Notes: generated by a model from the sequence alone, not told the origin. 64,000 nt of DNA from an uncultured Bacteroidales bacterium (GCA_902779125.1 CACZAC010000023.1:1-64000), one strand, 5' to 3'; shown: positions 30,141 through 39,822, counted from the stretch's first letter. Made by a program: numbers and translations.

Positions 30141-32228
30141 CTAGCGGTTCATGCGCTTGAGGACATTGTAGCTGGGCAGGACACCCAACTCGCCTGCTTT
30201 GCTCAGGTCTGAGACACCCTGCGTCTTGTTGCCCATGCGCAGGTACATCAATCCCCGGTTGTAGTAAGCCTCAGCGAGGTCTGGTTTGAGTTCAATGGCC
30301 GTATTGTAACAGCTGATGGCGCTGGTCAAGTCACCTTGCAGCATATAGACATTGCCCTTGTTGTAATAGGCATAGACATTCTTGGGTGACAGTTTGATGA
30401 CCTGGTCCAGGTCGGCCTGCATCTTGTCGAGATAGGTTTTCTCCTGGCTCTGGTGCAGCATGGCTCGGGATGTGGCATCGGGAGCGCCGTCAAGGTCACC
30501 AGTGGCAGCATTGAGCGCCTGTGTCATGCGATACTGGACGAAACGGGCATCGGCGCGCAGGATATAGGCCAGGGTGAATTTAGGACTCAAGGCAATAGCA
30601 GCATCGGCATCCTTGATAGCGGCCTCGGGATTCTTGACCAAGAGGTAATCCATTCCACGCGCGAAATAATCGACGCTGCGCGGTTTGGCCGACGTCATCA
30701 AGCCATTATAGTACTCGATATTGGCGAAATGATGCTGGATGTCTTCTTCGTTCAATTGAGGTTCACCGGCAACAAGGGTGAGGACAGCAGGCAGCAACCT
30801 GGACTCGTTGATGTCGCTGATTTCCCTGATATAGTGCGTCTTACCATTAAGTTTATTGTCAAGTGCATAATAGGACAAAGTGAACATGGGCATCGGCTCC
30901 ACCTCGATATTGTCATTCTGGATGTGTCCGCGCTGGCGGTTGGCATATTCGGGCTTGACGGGATCATTCTCGTTCACCGTGAGCAGGGTGTTGAAACGGT
31001 TCATGATTTCCTCGGCGGTCTCGGGTTCGTCATTGCCCTCAAGGGCGCGCTGTTCGGCTTTCTTGATAGCGGCAGTCTGCTCGATTTCTACAGGGTTGAA
31101 GTTGGAGACATGGGTCTTGTTGCGGCGGAAAATCGCCATCGCCTTTTCCATATCGGCCTCGCTGCCCTTGTTGTCGCCCATGCGGCGCTTGGCCTCACCT
31201 CGTGCCATGTAGCCCGCCTCAAAGTTGGGGTACTTCTTCAGGATGGCTGTAAAGTCGTTGACGGCCTCACGGAACTGGCGCGTGCGCATGTGCAACAGAG
31301 CGCGGTTGTAGAGCGCCATGAAGTTGGACGGATTGTGCTTGAGCACAAAATCAAAGTCACTGATGGCCTTGTTGTTGTCACCGACCTCGGCCCTGAGCAG
31401 TCCACGGTTGAAATGGGCCTCCTGGCTGGAGGGATCCAAGCCGATGGCATAGTCATAGTCGGACATCGCCCCGAAATAGTCATCCAGATTGTACTTCATG
31501 AACGCACGGTTGATGAAGTAACCAGCATATCGTGGCTCCAACATGATGGCGCTGTCCATGTCGGCAAGGGCGCTCTCAAAGTCACGTCGGGTGCGCGTGG
31601 CTATCTCGGCACGCATGACATAGGCGCTGGCATTCTTCTTGCTCAAGGCAATGCCGCGGTTCAGGTTCTCGAGAGCAGCAGCCGTATCCTTGCGGGCAAG
31701 GTTCATCTGTGCCAACCCGATGTAGGCGCGGTCGTTGCGGCGGTCCAGAGACAGCAGCCTGTCAAAGGATAGTTGCGCCTCGTCATAGTTCTTCAACGCA
31801 CTCTGACAGATGGCGCGGTTGAGGAGCAGGTTTTTGTCCTCGGGCATCAGTTCGAGCCCAGCGTCATAGTCCTCGACAGCACCCTTGAAGTTGCCCAGGT
31901 TCTGACGCGACACGCCACGCACCTGATAGGCATCTACAATGAACGGGTTGCGCTCTATCGCCAAGCCAGCGTCCTGCTCGGCACCACGGTAGTCCTCCAG
32001 GCTGATTTTTGCTACCGAACGGTAGAAATAAGGCTCGGCAAGAAACGGCTTCGCCTTAATCGCCTGATTAAAGTACTGGATAGCAAGTATATAGTCCTCA
32101 AAATAGAGCGCATTGCGCCCGATGTTGACCACCTGGTCAGTATTAATCTGCGCCTGGATGCCCATTGCTGTCACCAGCAGTGCCAGCAACACCGTCATGA
32201 GCCTGTATATCGTCAGTATTCTCTTCAT
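30141..32228 (-). CDS. Exported tetratricopeptide-repeat protein
   Basis: The 695-residue protein has a signal peptide (MKRILTIYRLMTVLLALLVTAMGIQAQ) and then about ten TPR units in residues 28-370, e.g. 'DYILAIQYFNQAIKAKPFLAEPYFYRS' -type repeats. A ~170-residue linker follows ('EQRALEGNDEPETAEEIMNR' ... 'YALDNKLNGKTHYIREI'). Further TPRs run to the end ('YYNRGLMYLRMGNKTQGVSDL'). It is probably a periplasmic scaffold; partners cannot be read. A consensus promoter lies at 32247-32278. Confidence 0.88.
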   Translation of the reverse strand: MKRILTIYRLMTVLLALLVTAMGIQAQINTDQVVNIGRNALYFEDYILAIQYFNQAIKAKPFLAEPYFYRSVAKISLEDYRGAEQDAGLAIERNPFIVDAYQVRGVSRQNLGNFKGAVEDYDAGLELMPEDKNLLLNRAICQSALKNYDEAQLSFDRLLSLDRRNDRAYIGLAQMNLARKDTAAALENLNRGIALSKKNASAYVMRAEIATRTRRDFESALADMDSAIMLEPRYAGYFINRAFMKYNLDDYFGAMSDYDYAIGLDPSSQEAHFNRGLLRAEVGDNNKAISDFDFVLKHNPSNFMALYNRALLHMRTRQFREAVNDFTAILKKYPNFEAGYMARGEAKRRMGDNKGSEADMEKAMAIFRRNKTHVSNFNPVEIEQTAAIKKAEQRALEGNDEPETAEEIMNRFNTLLTVNENDPVKPEYANRQRGHIQNDNIEVEPMPMFTLSYYALDNKLNGKTHYIREISDINESRLLPAVLTLVAGEPQLNEEDIQHHFANIEYYNGLMTSAKPRSVDYFARGMDYLLVKNPEAAIKDADAAIALSPKFTLAYILRADARFVQYRMTQALNAATGDLDGAPDATSRAMLHQSQEKTYLDKMQADLDQVIKLSPKNVYAYYNKGNVYMLQGDLTSAISCYNTAIELKPDLAEAYYNRGLMYLRMGNKTQGVSDLSKAGELGVLPSYNVLKRMNR

Positions 32229-32246
32229 ATTGCGTTAATACAACGA

Positions 32247-32278
32247 CAAAATTAGGCCAAAATTTCACAATCGCCAAA
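32247..32278 (-). promoter_or_regulatory. Complete promoter for the TPR gene (TTTG-N20-TAatTTTG)
   Basis: On the minus strand TTTG (32278 to 32275) and TAATTTTG (32254 to 32247) are separated by 20 bases. The leader is about 15 bases. Confidence 0.75.
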
Positions 32279-32343
32279 AAACAGTAGGTTACACCCCGTT
32301 TTTTTACATTTAATGGCATAAAAACTTAAAAGTCGCTAAAGGA

Positions 32344-32375
32344 TTTGACGGGACGGGAAGAAATTAGTACCTTTG
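32344..32375 (+). promoter_or_regulatory. Complete promoter for the META-domain gene (TTTG-N20-TAccTTTG)
   Basis: TTTG at 32344-32347 and TACCTTTG at 32368-32375, spacer exactly 20. The ATG is 31 bases further on. Confidence 0.8.
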
Positions 32376-32406
32376 AAGTTTGAAACTAAAATAGACCACT
32401 ACCGGA

Positions 32407-33267
32407 ATGAGAAAATATATCATTTTAAGCCTATTGGTGGCGATGCTGCTGGCACCCGCCACGATGGACGCGCGCAAGAAAAAAGACAAGAAGATGGAGA
32501 AACGCGGCATCAATGTCGAGAACGTCATCGCCGACGTTGAGCAGCCCATGCGCGAGGTCGCCATCACCAACCCGGCACAGCAACTGTACGGCGAATGGGA
32601 CATCGTGAATCTGCGCAAGAAGAAAGTCTATACGCTGGAGCGTGCCTACCTGTATCTGGATTTTGCCGGGGGCAACAAGGTGTATGGCAACAACGGCTGC
32701 AACACCATCAACGGCAGATTCCAGCTGAGCGGCAACAACCTGAAGTTTGAGGATTTCATCTCCTCGGGCGAGTCATGCCGCAACGTCACCAACGAGAAGA
32801 CCATCATGCACGCCCTCGCCGACGTGCGCCGCTTCACGCTTGAGACACAGTACAATGCGCAATACCTGAACCTGATGAACTCCAAGGGAGTGGTCGTCAT
32901 GGTGCTCAAGCGCCACAACCTCGATGCCATGAACGGCGCCTGGCTCATCAAGGAGCTCAACAGCGAAAAGGTGGACGAGCTCAACATGCGCGTCGTGATT
33001 GATGCCGTCATGCAGACCATCCACGGCGACACGGGCTGCAACATCATCAACGGCATCATCACACTCGACCCCACCAAGGACATGGCCATCCAGTTCGAGG
33101 ACCTGCACTCGACCGAGCATGACTGCGAAAACATCGACTTTGAAACGGACTTGCTGCTCGCACTGGAAACTACCGAGTCGTGCAAGCGCATCAACCAATA
33201 CGAGATGGCACTGCTCGACAACAAGGGCAATATCGTCATCGTGCTGCAACGCATCAACCTGCGCTAA
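32407..33267 (+). CDS. Exported protein with two META (HslJ-like) domains
   Basis: The 286-residue protein has a signal peptide (MRKYIILSLLVAMLLAPATMDA) and a very basic start to the mature region ('RKKKDKKMEKR'). Two META-type domains follow: 'LYGEWDIVNLRKKKV...YGNNGCNTINGRFQLSG' (~residues 61-165) and 'MNGAWLIKELNSEKV...HGDTGCNIINGIITLDP' (~170-285). The 'GCN.INGRF' turn is the META hallmark. E. coli HslJ, of the same family, is a heat-induced outer-membrane lipoprotein; the role here is unknown. It has the clearest promoter of the region. Confidence 0.85.
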   Translation: MRKYIILSLLVAMLLAPATMDARKKKDKKMEKRGINVENVIADVEQPMREVAITNPAQQLYGEWDIVNLRKKKVYTLERAYLYLDFAGGNKVYGNNGCNTINGRFQLSGNNLKFEDFISSGESCRNVTNEKTIMHALADVRRFTLETQYNAQYLNLMNSKGVVVMVLKRHNLDAMNGAWLIKELNSEKVDELNMRVVIDAVMQTIHGDTGCNIINGIITLDPTKDMAIQFEDLHSTEHDCENIDFETDLLLALETTESCKRINQYEMALLDNKGNIVIVLQRINLR

Positions 33268-33276
33268 ACCGGGCCC

Positions 33277-33472
33277 CACGCTAAGGCGCTAAGACGCTAA
33301 GGTTTTTTGAGGCATCCGCATCGTAGGGCCTCGCCTTGGCGTGGCCGCATCGTACTGCCTCACGCTAAGGCGCTAAGACGCTAAGGTTTTTTTGAGGCAT
33401 CCGCATCGTAGGGCCTCGCCTTGGCGTGGCCGCATTGTACTGCCTCACGCTAAGGCGCTAAGGTTTATATTT
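33277..33472. repeat. Tandem repeat, 84-85-bp period, about 2.3 copies
   Basis: Units start at 33277, 33361 and 33446 with CACGCTAAGGCGCTAAG. Each full unit continues GACGCTAAGG-T(6-7)-GAGGCATCCGCATCG and then TAGGGCCTCGCCTTGGCGTG. The first two copies are almost identical. The starting module is the one found in the 4.55-4.79 kb inverted repeat. Confidence 0.85.
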
Positions 33473-33757
33473 GGTATCCGCACTCGGTTGCTGTCGGCAA
33501 GTTTAACGAATTACACTAATAACATCCGCGTTCCAGAAGATGGAACGCGGATGTCTATTTTGTAAGCGTCAGTTTTTAAAAGACAAAAGAAACAAAAGCA
33601 CAAATAAATTATATTGTATTGATAATCAATATATTGTATTTGTTGTATTTATTGTTTTCAAATTCTTAGCGTCTTTGCGCCTTTGCGTGAGGTTAAGGGA
33701 GCGCGGATGCTCTCTAAACTCTAAACACTAAACTCTAAACTGCGAGCAACGCGAGCG
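33473..33757. other. Intergenic repeat-rich stretch, includes an inverted module at 33664-33691
   Basis: Bases 33664-33691 (CTTAGCGTCTTTGCGCCTTT...) are the reverse complement of the module at 4581-4608 at 26 of 28 positions, and face the tandem array at 33277-33472. At 33711-33740 an 'ACTCTAAAC' motif repeats imperfectly. No credible gene is present. Confidence 0.6.
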
Positions 33758-35737
33758 TTATCTGTTGAGGCGCTTGGTGGTTGTTCGGGAGCCGTCGCTG
33801 TGGGTGGTAACGACGATATTGACGCCGTCCTGCGGGGTCTCGCTCATCACGCCGCTGGCGCTGATATACTTCACGTCAACGACCTGCTTGTCCACCATGT
33901 TTTCGTCGACTGAAGCACACGAGATGATGGCCAGAGGATGAATCGTATAGTTGGTGAAGTAGTCCTCGTCGGTGGCGTGGATGCGGCGCATGGGGGCTTG
34001 GCCGTAATTCTCTTCCCACGCCTCATCGAGCGTGAAGACGCACAGCAGACCGTAGGAGAAGCCTTCCTTGGCAGCCATCTCGGCCTCGAGTGCGGGTGCG
34101 AAGTCAAAGTCGATTTTCACAGTCACGGTATCCTGTTCGCTGCACAGGTAAGGCTTGCCGTCACGATAGAAGAAGTAACCGTCGGCACGGCCCACCTCGT
34201 TGCCCAGAGCAGTCAGATAATCACTGCTCAAGTCATAGCGGAAGAGGTTCAGCGTGGGCAGTTCAACATCCTCGGCGGCAACAGGCGTGCTGTTGAGCAC
34301 CAGACGCGGATTGGTCAAGCGGTCGGCAAGCTCACCCTTGACCGTACCGGGAGCGAGCACCTGCATATCGGCCATCGCATTGAACGCTTCCTCGTTGTCG
34401 GTGCAGTCGAGCGCAATCCAGTCGGGGTACCATGCCATCCACTCGGCATAGCCCCAGTCGGCATAGGTGTCATAGTAAATCTCGCTGACATTGTCGGTCA
34501 CAAAGACCAGCTTGCTATTCCCGGCATCCACAGCGGCAGCGACATAAAGCGTATCGTTGAGTTTGTACTGAGTGCCGTCCTCGCCCTCGTAGAGAGCCTT
34601 CCACAGGGGCGTACCCGCATCGGCAGTGATGCTGATGGGATAGAGCTGGATGTTGTCGTTATAGATAGTGACCATGCCCTCGATGCTATAGACCTCGGTT
34701 GGGTCCACCTCGGGGTAGTCGATGCCGAACTTGTTGTAACCCGCCATCGTAGCCTCGATGGGGTTACCTTCCTCATCGGTCTCGCGGCTGGTGATGGTGA
34801 AATTGCCGCGCTCGTCGATGTCGCTCAGGCGCACACCGTCAAAGAGCACCTTGTAGTTCACCCATTCCTCCTCGGGGTCAGCGATATAGGAGAGGCCGCC
34901 CGTACAGTCAAACGGCGAGTAGTAGTCCTCGTCGAGGATGTTCTTGGCATTCTTGAAATGGGCAGGATTGGTCACTTCGACCAGGCCCTTATAGGTGGCC
35001 TTCTTGCCGGTCCAACCAGCGGGGATGACAGCGCCCAACGCGTACTCCTTGCCCGTATTGCCGTAGATGAGTCCAGCAAAAGCGTCGCCCTCCTCGTTGA
35101 GTTGCATCACCCACAAGTAGTTCTCCCACTGATAGTTGACATACACATCACTGGTGAACTGGAATTCGGTGCCGTCGGGCAGCGCTGCCAGATGGTGAAT
35201 CGAATCGAGTTTCTCGATATTGGGGTCGATGGGGTCTTCGGGGTCGGGGGTAACGGGACCTTCACCGCTGGTCGTGACCACCAAGCTGGCGACCTGGGCA
35301 TTCTTGGTGCCCACATGAGTCAACGTCACCGATGCAGCACTTCCCGTCCAGGTGCCCACGGCACCGCTGGCGCTATAGTCACCCACGCTGGCGATGAGGT
35401 CAAAGTTGGATGTGTTGGCGGCATTGACAGTGATGCCCGTGATGCTGCCCTCGGCCACCGACAAGGTCACCGAGCCGTCCACATAGATGCGCAGCGTGAA
35501 ACTGCCCTGCGAGTTCCAAATGCGCGTCGCGGTCGCGCCGTCGATTGCCGACAGCGTCACGCCGCCCACGGTCACTGCACCGGCAGGAGCGAGATTGGTT
35601 CCAGAGCCCTGGGCAGGCACTTCATAACCCATGGCAGTAATACCCTCGGCAGTCGAGAAGTCAAAGGTGACAACGGCTGCCTGCAATACGAAAAAGGCCG
35701 AAAAGGCCATCAAGAAAATCGAGAAAAAACGCTTCAT
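33758..35737 (-). CDS. Large secreted protein with OB-fold-like regions and a conserved C-terminal tail
   Basis: The 659-residue exported protein starts MKRFFSIFLMAFSAFFVLQA. The upstream in-frame ATG (35821) lies beyond the -7 box and is rejected. The first ~150 residues form a beta domain ('VVTFDFSTAEGITAMGYEVP'), joined by a Pro/Asp linker ('PVTPDPEDPIDPNIEK'). Several ~100-residue segments follow ('LPDGTEFQFTSDVYVNYQWE', 'LNDTLYVAAAVDAGNSKLV') that look like OB-fold domains of Bacteroidales surface proteins. The C-terminus 'VKYISASGVMSETPQDGVNI' and 'TTHSDGSRTTTKRLNR' is a recurrent tail, possibly a type IX secretion signal (inference). Confidence 0.75.
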   Translation of the reverse strand: MKRFFSIFLMAFSAFFVLQAAVVTFDFSTAEGITAMGYEVPAQGSGTNLAPAGAVTVGGVTLSAIDGATATRIWNSQGSFTLRIYVDGSVTLSVAEGSITGITVNAANTSNFDLIASVGDYSASGAVGTWTGSAASVTLTHVGTKNAQVASLVVTTSGEGPVTPDPEDPIDPNIEKLDSIHHLAALPDGTEFQFTSDVYVNYQWENYLWVMQLNEEGDAFAGLIYGNTGKEYALGAVIPAGWTGKKATYKGLVEVTNPAHFKNAKNILDEDYYSPFDCTGGLSYIADPEEEWVNYKVLFDGVRLSDIDERGNFTITSRETDEEGNPIEATMAGYNKFGIDYPEVDPTEVYSIEGMVTIYNDNIQLYPISITADAGTPLWKALYEGEDGTQYKLNDTLYVAAAVDAGNSKLVFVTDNVSEIYYDTYADWGYAEWMAWYPDWIALDCTDNEEAFNAMADMQVLAPGTVKGELADRLTNPRLVLNSTPVAAEDVELPTLNLFRYDLSSDYLTALGNEVGRADGYFFYRDGKPYLCSEQDTVTVKIDFDFAPALEAEMAAKEGFSYGLLCVFTLDEAWEENYGQAPMRRIHATDEDYFTNYTIHPLAIISCASVDENMVDKQVVDVKYISASGVMSETPQDGVNIVVTTHSDGSRTTTKRLNR

Positions 35738-35761
35738 TGCACACATTAATATTTTGTAGTG

Positions 35762-35769
35762 CAAAATTA
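35762..35769 (-). promoter_or_regulatory. -7 box (TAATTTTG)
   Basis: An exact TAnnTTTG match 25 bases upstream of the start at 35737. It lies inside the longer ORF and supports the shorter gene model. Confidence 0.55.
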
Positions 35770-35865
35770 CTGCCTTACCGCCATATATACACAAGAGATA
35801 CCCGAAAAAAGTTATCAACAAGCGCTACTTTTTTCGGGTACCGTGAGAAGCTATGTCCTCGGGGG

Positions 35866-37629
35866 CTATTTGGTGAACAGAATGCCCTGGCCACCGATTA
35901 AAATGTTCTTGTCCTGATTCACCGAGAACGAGAACTGATTAAACATAAACAATTCCTTGCCGTTATCGACAATCAGCGGCTCGACATCGCCTTCAGTATT
36001 CCGTTCCCAATCCCGCTCCACAAACTGGCTCACCTTGACTTCGAAGCGATATTCGGGGTTTCCTCCTGGCAGTGTGGCCTCATCGGCGGAACCACGCAAA
36101 TGCGACGGGCTGATAACGATGATGACCTTGTCACCGTTATCCATGACTGTGCCTGTCGTCTTGTCTAAGTTAAAGCCCACATAGTACATGCGTGAATAGC
36201 CCTGCGGTATCGTGACGTTATTAATCAAGTCATTATTATGATAGCCACTATAGCCACTGCTGAAAGACACGCCATCGTGCAGACTGCCCTGCTTGGTAAG
36301 GTTGCCTGTGATGGCATCCTTGGCCAGCAGGTCACTCGTGCTGTTGTAGCCGAAGTCTCGCTGCAGGTAGTCGAGTTTGCCATCAATCGAAGCGGCCACC
36401 GTAGTGTCAACGCTGTCGAGCCACTTCTCGTACTGGTCACCCGTGAGCGGCAGTTGCTTGACTCCCGATGCGGCAAAGGCCTTACGTGCCTCGCTCTGCA
36501 ACTGGCGCTGGGTTATGTTGGGGATGGATTGCGGACCCACCGAGATGAGGAACAGCACTGCGGCAAACGAAGCGGGAATCCACCAGATGCGCTTGTTGCG
36601 GGTGATGAGCAACCCGATGCACACCACATAGCACCAGATGTTGAACACCGCCAGATAGAGGCGGCTCACCGTGATGCCGTAGTCACTCAGGCGGCGACCG
36701 ATAGCCACCGTCATCAGCGCCAGCAACGGCAGCATCGCCAAGGGCAGCCAGCGAGTCACGGTTTTGAAAAAAGAATTGCCCTGCTCATGCTGCAACGGAT
36801 AGGTGAGATAAAGCAGAATCACCAGACCCACCATGCTGGCTGTCACCAGATAACTCACCCACCCCACGGGCAACTGCCATGAGAACAGAATCTTGGCGGC
36901 ATAGATATAGAGCGTCGCCATGTATAACAACAGGAGCGGGATGAACAGGTATTGCACCACACCCTTGAAGAAGCCTGAATAGGATTGAACCTCGCGCACG
37001 CGTTTCTCCTCACCGGCTGGAATGAGATTCATGAACAATAGCGGTGCCAACAGCAGCATGCACACCGTGGGGATGCTGCCAAACACGCTGTCTGAAACCT
37101 GTACATCGAAAAGCCATTCCAGCGACTGGGCAAACAGAATCAGTCCTAACGTGAGCACGCCACCAACGAACAATCCGGCGATGATGGCAACCATGGTCTG
37201 CAACGAGAAGTACCAGAACGGCACATCGTCTCCCTTGCGGTAAAACGACAGCAGGAACACCGACAGCACCATGGTCACCACAGTGGCGGTCACAGCGTCA
37301 AACTGCGGCAGCGAGAAGCGGTCAAACTGCCCCAGATAAATCGAAATCCCCAGCCAGGCGGCATGGACCAGCACCTGGGTAAGCACGGCAGTAGAGCGTC
37401 GCTTGAAGTCCTCGGTGAGCAACTGCAGGGACACGCCCAGCACCGCACCTGTAGCGGGATAAAAGATATAGAAGAACTGCCACTTGTCGGTCACCTTGCC
37501 CCCATGAATGAGGAATAGCACAAAGCACGTGAGGAAGACCAGCAGCAATACCGACACGGGAAAACGACGGCAGCTCCGCCCGAACTGTTTAATCCAAGCG
37601 CTGAGAGAAAAATTCTTGAACAATGCCAT
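35866..37629 (-). CDS. DUF4153 family membrane protein
   Basis: The 587-residue inner-membrane protein has a short cytoplasmic N-terminus ('LSAWIKQFGRSCRRFP') and about ten hydrophobic segments in residues 24-395 (e.g. 'VSVLLLVFLTCFVLFLIHGG', 'MVAIIAGLFVGGVLTLGLIL'). A ~190-residue soluble C-terminal domain follows ('NITQRQLQSEARKAFAASGV' to 'ILIGGQGILFTK'). This matches my recollection of Bacteroidales DUF4153 proteins, whose function is unknown. It is a single gene with no clear promoter box. Confidence 0.75.
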   Translation of the reverse strand: MALFKNFSLSAWIKQFGRSCRRFPVSVLLLVFLTCFVLFLIHGGKVTDKWQFFYIFYPATGAVLGVSLQLLTEDFKRRSTAVLTQVLVHAAWLGISIYLGQFDRFSLPQFDAVTATVVTMVLSVFLLSFYRKGDDVPFWYFSLQTMVAIIAGLFVGGVLTLGLILFAQSLEWLFDVQVSDSVFGSIPTVCMLLLAPLLFMNLIPAGEEKRVREVQSYSGFFKGVVQYLFIPLLLLYMATLYIYAAKILFSWQLPVGWVSYLVTASMVGLVILLYLTYPLQHEQGNSFFKTVTRWLPLAMLPLLALMTVAIGRRLSDYGITVSRLYLAVFNIWCYVVCIGLLITRNKRIWWIPASFAAVLFLISVGPQSIPNITQRQLQSEARKAFAASGVKQLPLTGDQYEKWLDSVDTTVAASIDGKLDYLQRDFGYNSTSDLLAKDAITGNLTKQGSLHDGVSFSSGYSGYHNNDLINNVTIPQGYSRMYYVGFNLDKTTGTVMDNGDKVIIVISPSHLRGSADEATLPGGNPEYRFEVKVSQFVERDWERNTEGDVEPLIVDNGKELFMFNQFSFSVNQDKNILIGGQGILFTK

Positions 37630-37912
37630 ACTTACATTTCTTATAACCAGATTATACCTCTATAACGTGAAAAAACGTGTAAAATTGCCATCCCGAGCAC
37701 CAAAAACACAGCACCCTACAATCAATCATCTGCTATCACCCATAATGCTACTTATGGGTACCCACGTAGTTGTACATCCAGCACAAATCACCCTATACAG
37801 AATAATTAGTCCCCCAAAAAGTGATAAAAAGTATAAAAAACCAAACAAATCGTATGCTGTAAACAACTAAATATCCCTAAAAAATGACAAAAAGTCATAA
37901 AATACACAAAAA
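37630..37912. other. AT-rich intergenic region, nothing recognised
   Basis: A region between divergent DUF4153 and rnpB. Apart from a short GGGTACCC palindrome near 37756 I see no gene or conserved site. Confidence 0.4.
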
Positions 37913-37944
37913 TTTGCTCACTATGAATAATCATTGTAATTTTG
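37913..37944 (+). promoter_or_regulatory. Promoter of rnpB (TTTG-N20-TAatTTTG)
   Basis: TTTG at 37913-37916, TAATTTTG at 37937-37944, spacer 20. The RNA 5' end inferred from pairing is 12 bases further on. Confidence 0.8.
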
Positions 37945-37956
37945 CGATACAAAAAA

Positions 37957-38311
37957 CAGTATGGCGGCTTGTCGCTCGTTAACAATATGGTTGCGAGAGG
38001 AAAGTCCGGGCAACGCAGAGCATCACATTTCTTAACGGGAAGCTGTGGGAGACCGCAGGGTTAAGGTGACAGAAAACAACCGCCGCATGAGCGGTAAGGG
38101 TGAAAAGGCGGGGTAAGAGCCCACCGGGCACTGTGGTGACACAGCGCGCCGCACCACCTGTGAGTTGCAAGTTCATGTATACCGGCATCTAAGGGCTGCT
38201 CGTCCATTGCCGGGGGGTAGAACGCTATACTGGCGCAGCAATGCGTCAGACAGATAAATGACAGGCACCGGCCTTCATGGTCGGCACATAACCCGGCTTA
38301 TAGCCATACTG
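37957..38311 (+). ncRNA. rnpB: RNase P RNA (class A)
   Basis: The catalytic RNA of RNase P matures tRNA 5' ends. The 5' terminus CAGTATGGC pairs with the 3' terminus GCCATACTG (P1). The universal core is visible: 'GAGGAAAGTCCGGGC' (CR-I, ~37995), 'GGTAAGGGTGAAAAGG' and 'GTAAGAGCCCACCG' (~38092-38128), 'AGATAAATGACAG' (CR-V region, ~38252) and 'ACATAACCCGGCTTA'. The length of ~355 bases fits bacterial type A. A T-rich run (GTCTTTTTGTTTTTC) follows, and a 20-bp-spaced promoter precedes it. Confidence 0.95.
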
Positions 38312-38389
38312 TCTTTTTGTTTTTCGTGTACCGCGCGTGAATAACATTGGATAACGATGGCTTATTTAATCATCTAGGTAACCAAACAT

Positions 38390-39724
38390 ATGGCAAGAAA
38401 AGAAGAATTGGAACGCTTGTGGTTGCGCACGACTGATTATCTGTTCAACCAACGGCCCGCCTTTGAGCGGCAGGGCGCACACGGTTACAAGCCTGGGCTT
38501 GGAACCAGCATTGCTCTTGCCAAATTGTACAAGGAACCTTATCGGCATTACCGCACCATCCACATCGCCGGCACCAATGGCAAGGGCTCAACGGCCCACA
38601 TGCTGGCCTCCTGCCTGCAGAAGTGCGGATATCGCGTGGGACTGTTCACCTCGCCGCACATGGTGGACTTCAGAGAACGCATCCGCGTCAACGGGAAGAA
38701 AATCAGCCGCAATTTCGTGATACAATGGGTTGCCGACTACAAGAAAAACAAACAAAAGATGCTGGATGACATCGAGCCGTCATTCTTTGAACTGACCTCG
38801 ACCATGGCATTTGACTATTTCGCTTGGCGTCATGTCAATGTGGCAGTCATCGAGACAGGACTGGGCGGCAGGCTCGACAGCACCAACATCATCACGCCCG
38901 ACCTGAGCATCATCACCAACATCGGTCTGGAACACCAGCAATTCCTGGGCGACACTCTCGCCGACATCGCCAGCGAGAAAGCCGGAATCATCAAACACGG
39001 CCAGCCCGTAGTCATCGGTCATGCCAACGGCATCGTGCGCATGGTCTTTGAAAGAACCGCTAAGCGCCTGTATGCCGACATCACCTTTGCCGAAGACGAG
39101 CCCCAGGTCATTAATGCCAAACACGCCAACGGGATGCTGCAACTCAACACCAGGGACCATGGCATCGTCAACTGTGACCTGACTGGTGACTACCAGGTCG
39201 AGAACGTCAACACAGTGCTCACGGCATTGAACGTACTCAAGCACGGCAAATACCGCATCAAGGATCAGGCTGTCAAGGAAGGCCTTGCCCATGTAGCCGA
39301 AACGACGGGCCTGATTGGCCGCTGGATGAAACTCGGCGACAAGCCGCTCACCATCTGTGACTCGGCCCACAACGTGGCAGGAATTACCCAAGCCATGAAG
39401 CAGCTGACCCATGAGTCGTATGACCAGCTGCACATGGTCATGGGATTCATGGCCGACAAGGACGTTGATGGCATCCTCCAGCTGCTGCCTCAGAAAGCCA
39501 CCTATTATTTCACCCAAGCACAAACCCCGCGTGCCTTGTCCGTCAAGGACCTGTTGCCAAAGGCAAAAAAACATGGCCTCAAAGGCTCTACATATTATAA
39601 TGTGAGTGAGGCTCTCGATGCGGCACGCCAGGCGGCCCACCCCAGGGACATGATTTACATCGGTGGCAGCATGTATGTCCTTGCCGAACTATTCAAAGCC
39701 ATCTCCAACGAGGACGACGAGTAA
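38390..39724 (+). CDS. folC: Bifunctional dihydrofolate synthase/folylpolyglutamate synthase
   Basis: The 444-residue Mur-ligase-fold enzyme adds glutamate to dihydropteroate and folates. P-loop 'IHIAGTNGKGSTAHMLASCL' (~residues 57-76), 'GLFTSPHMVDFRERIRVNGK', 'VIETGLGGRLDSTNII' and 'ITNIGLEHQQFLGDTLADIA' are the family blocks; the C-terminal ligase domain holds 'LTICDSAHNVAGI'. It lies 78 bases after rnpB on the same strand. folP, the preceding enzyme of the pathway, is 13 kb away. Confidence 0.95.
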   Translation: MARKEELERLWLRTTDYLFNQRPAFERQGAHGYKPGLGTSIALAKLYKEPYRHYRTIHIAGTNGKGSTAHMLASCLQKCGYRVGLFTSPHMVDFRERIRVNGKKISRNFVIQWVADYKKNKQKMLDDIEPSFFELTSTMAFDYFAWRHVNVAVIETGLGGRLDSTNIITPDLSIITNIGLEHQQFLGDTLADIASEKAGIIKHGQPVVIGHANGIVRMVFERTAKRLYADITFAEDEPQVINAKHANGMLQLNTRDHGIVNCDLTGDYQVENVNTVLTALNVLKHGKYRIKDQAVKEGLAHVAETTGLIGRWMKLGDKPLTICDSAHNVAGITQAMKQLTHESYDQLHMVMGFMADKDVDGILQLLPQKATYYFTQAQTPRALSVKDLLPKAKKHGLKGSTYYNVSEALDAARQAAHPRDMIYIGGSMYVLAELFKAISNEDDE

Positions 39725-39822
39725 TTCCACACACCACTAATAATTACCTGAAATGCGGCTGGTGCTCGCGCACTAGAACCCATCATTATAATCCACAAGA
39801 ATTTATTTCTTAATTCATTGGT

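Noticed and set aside
33277-33472. CRISPR array
   Set aside because: The repeat unit is 84-85 bp with no separate spacers, copies are head-to-tail identical, and no cas genes are nearby.
33938-35749. A 603-codon plus-strand open frame opposite the secreted OB-like protein
   Set aside because: It has antisense composition, no signal peptide or motif, and the minus-strand gene has a promoter box, signal peptide and conserved tail.
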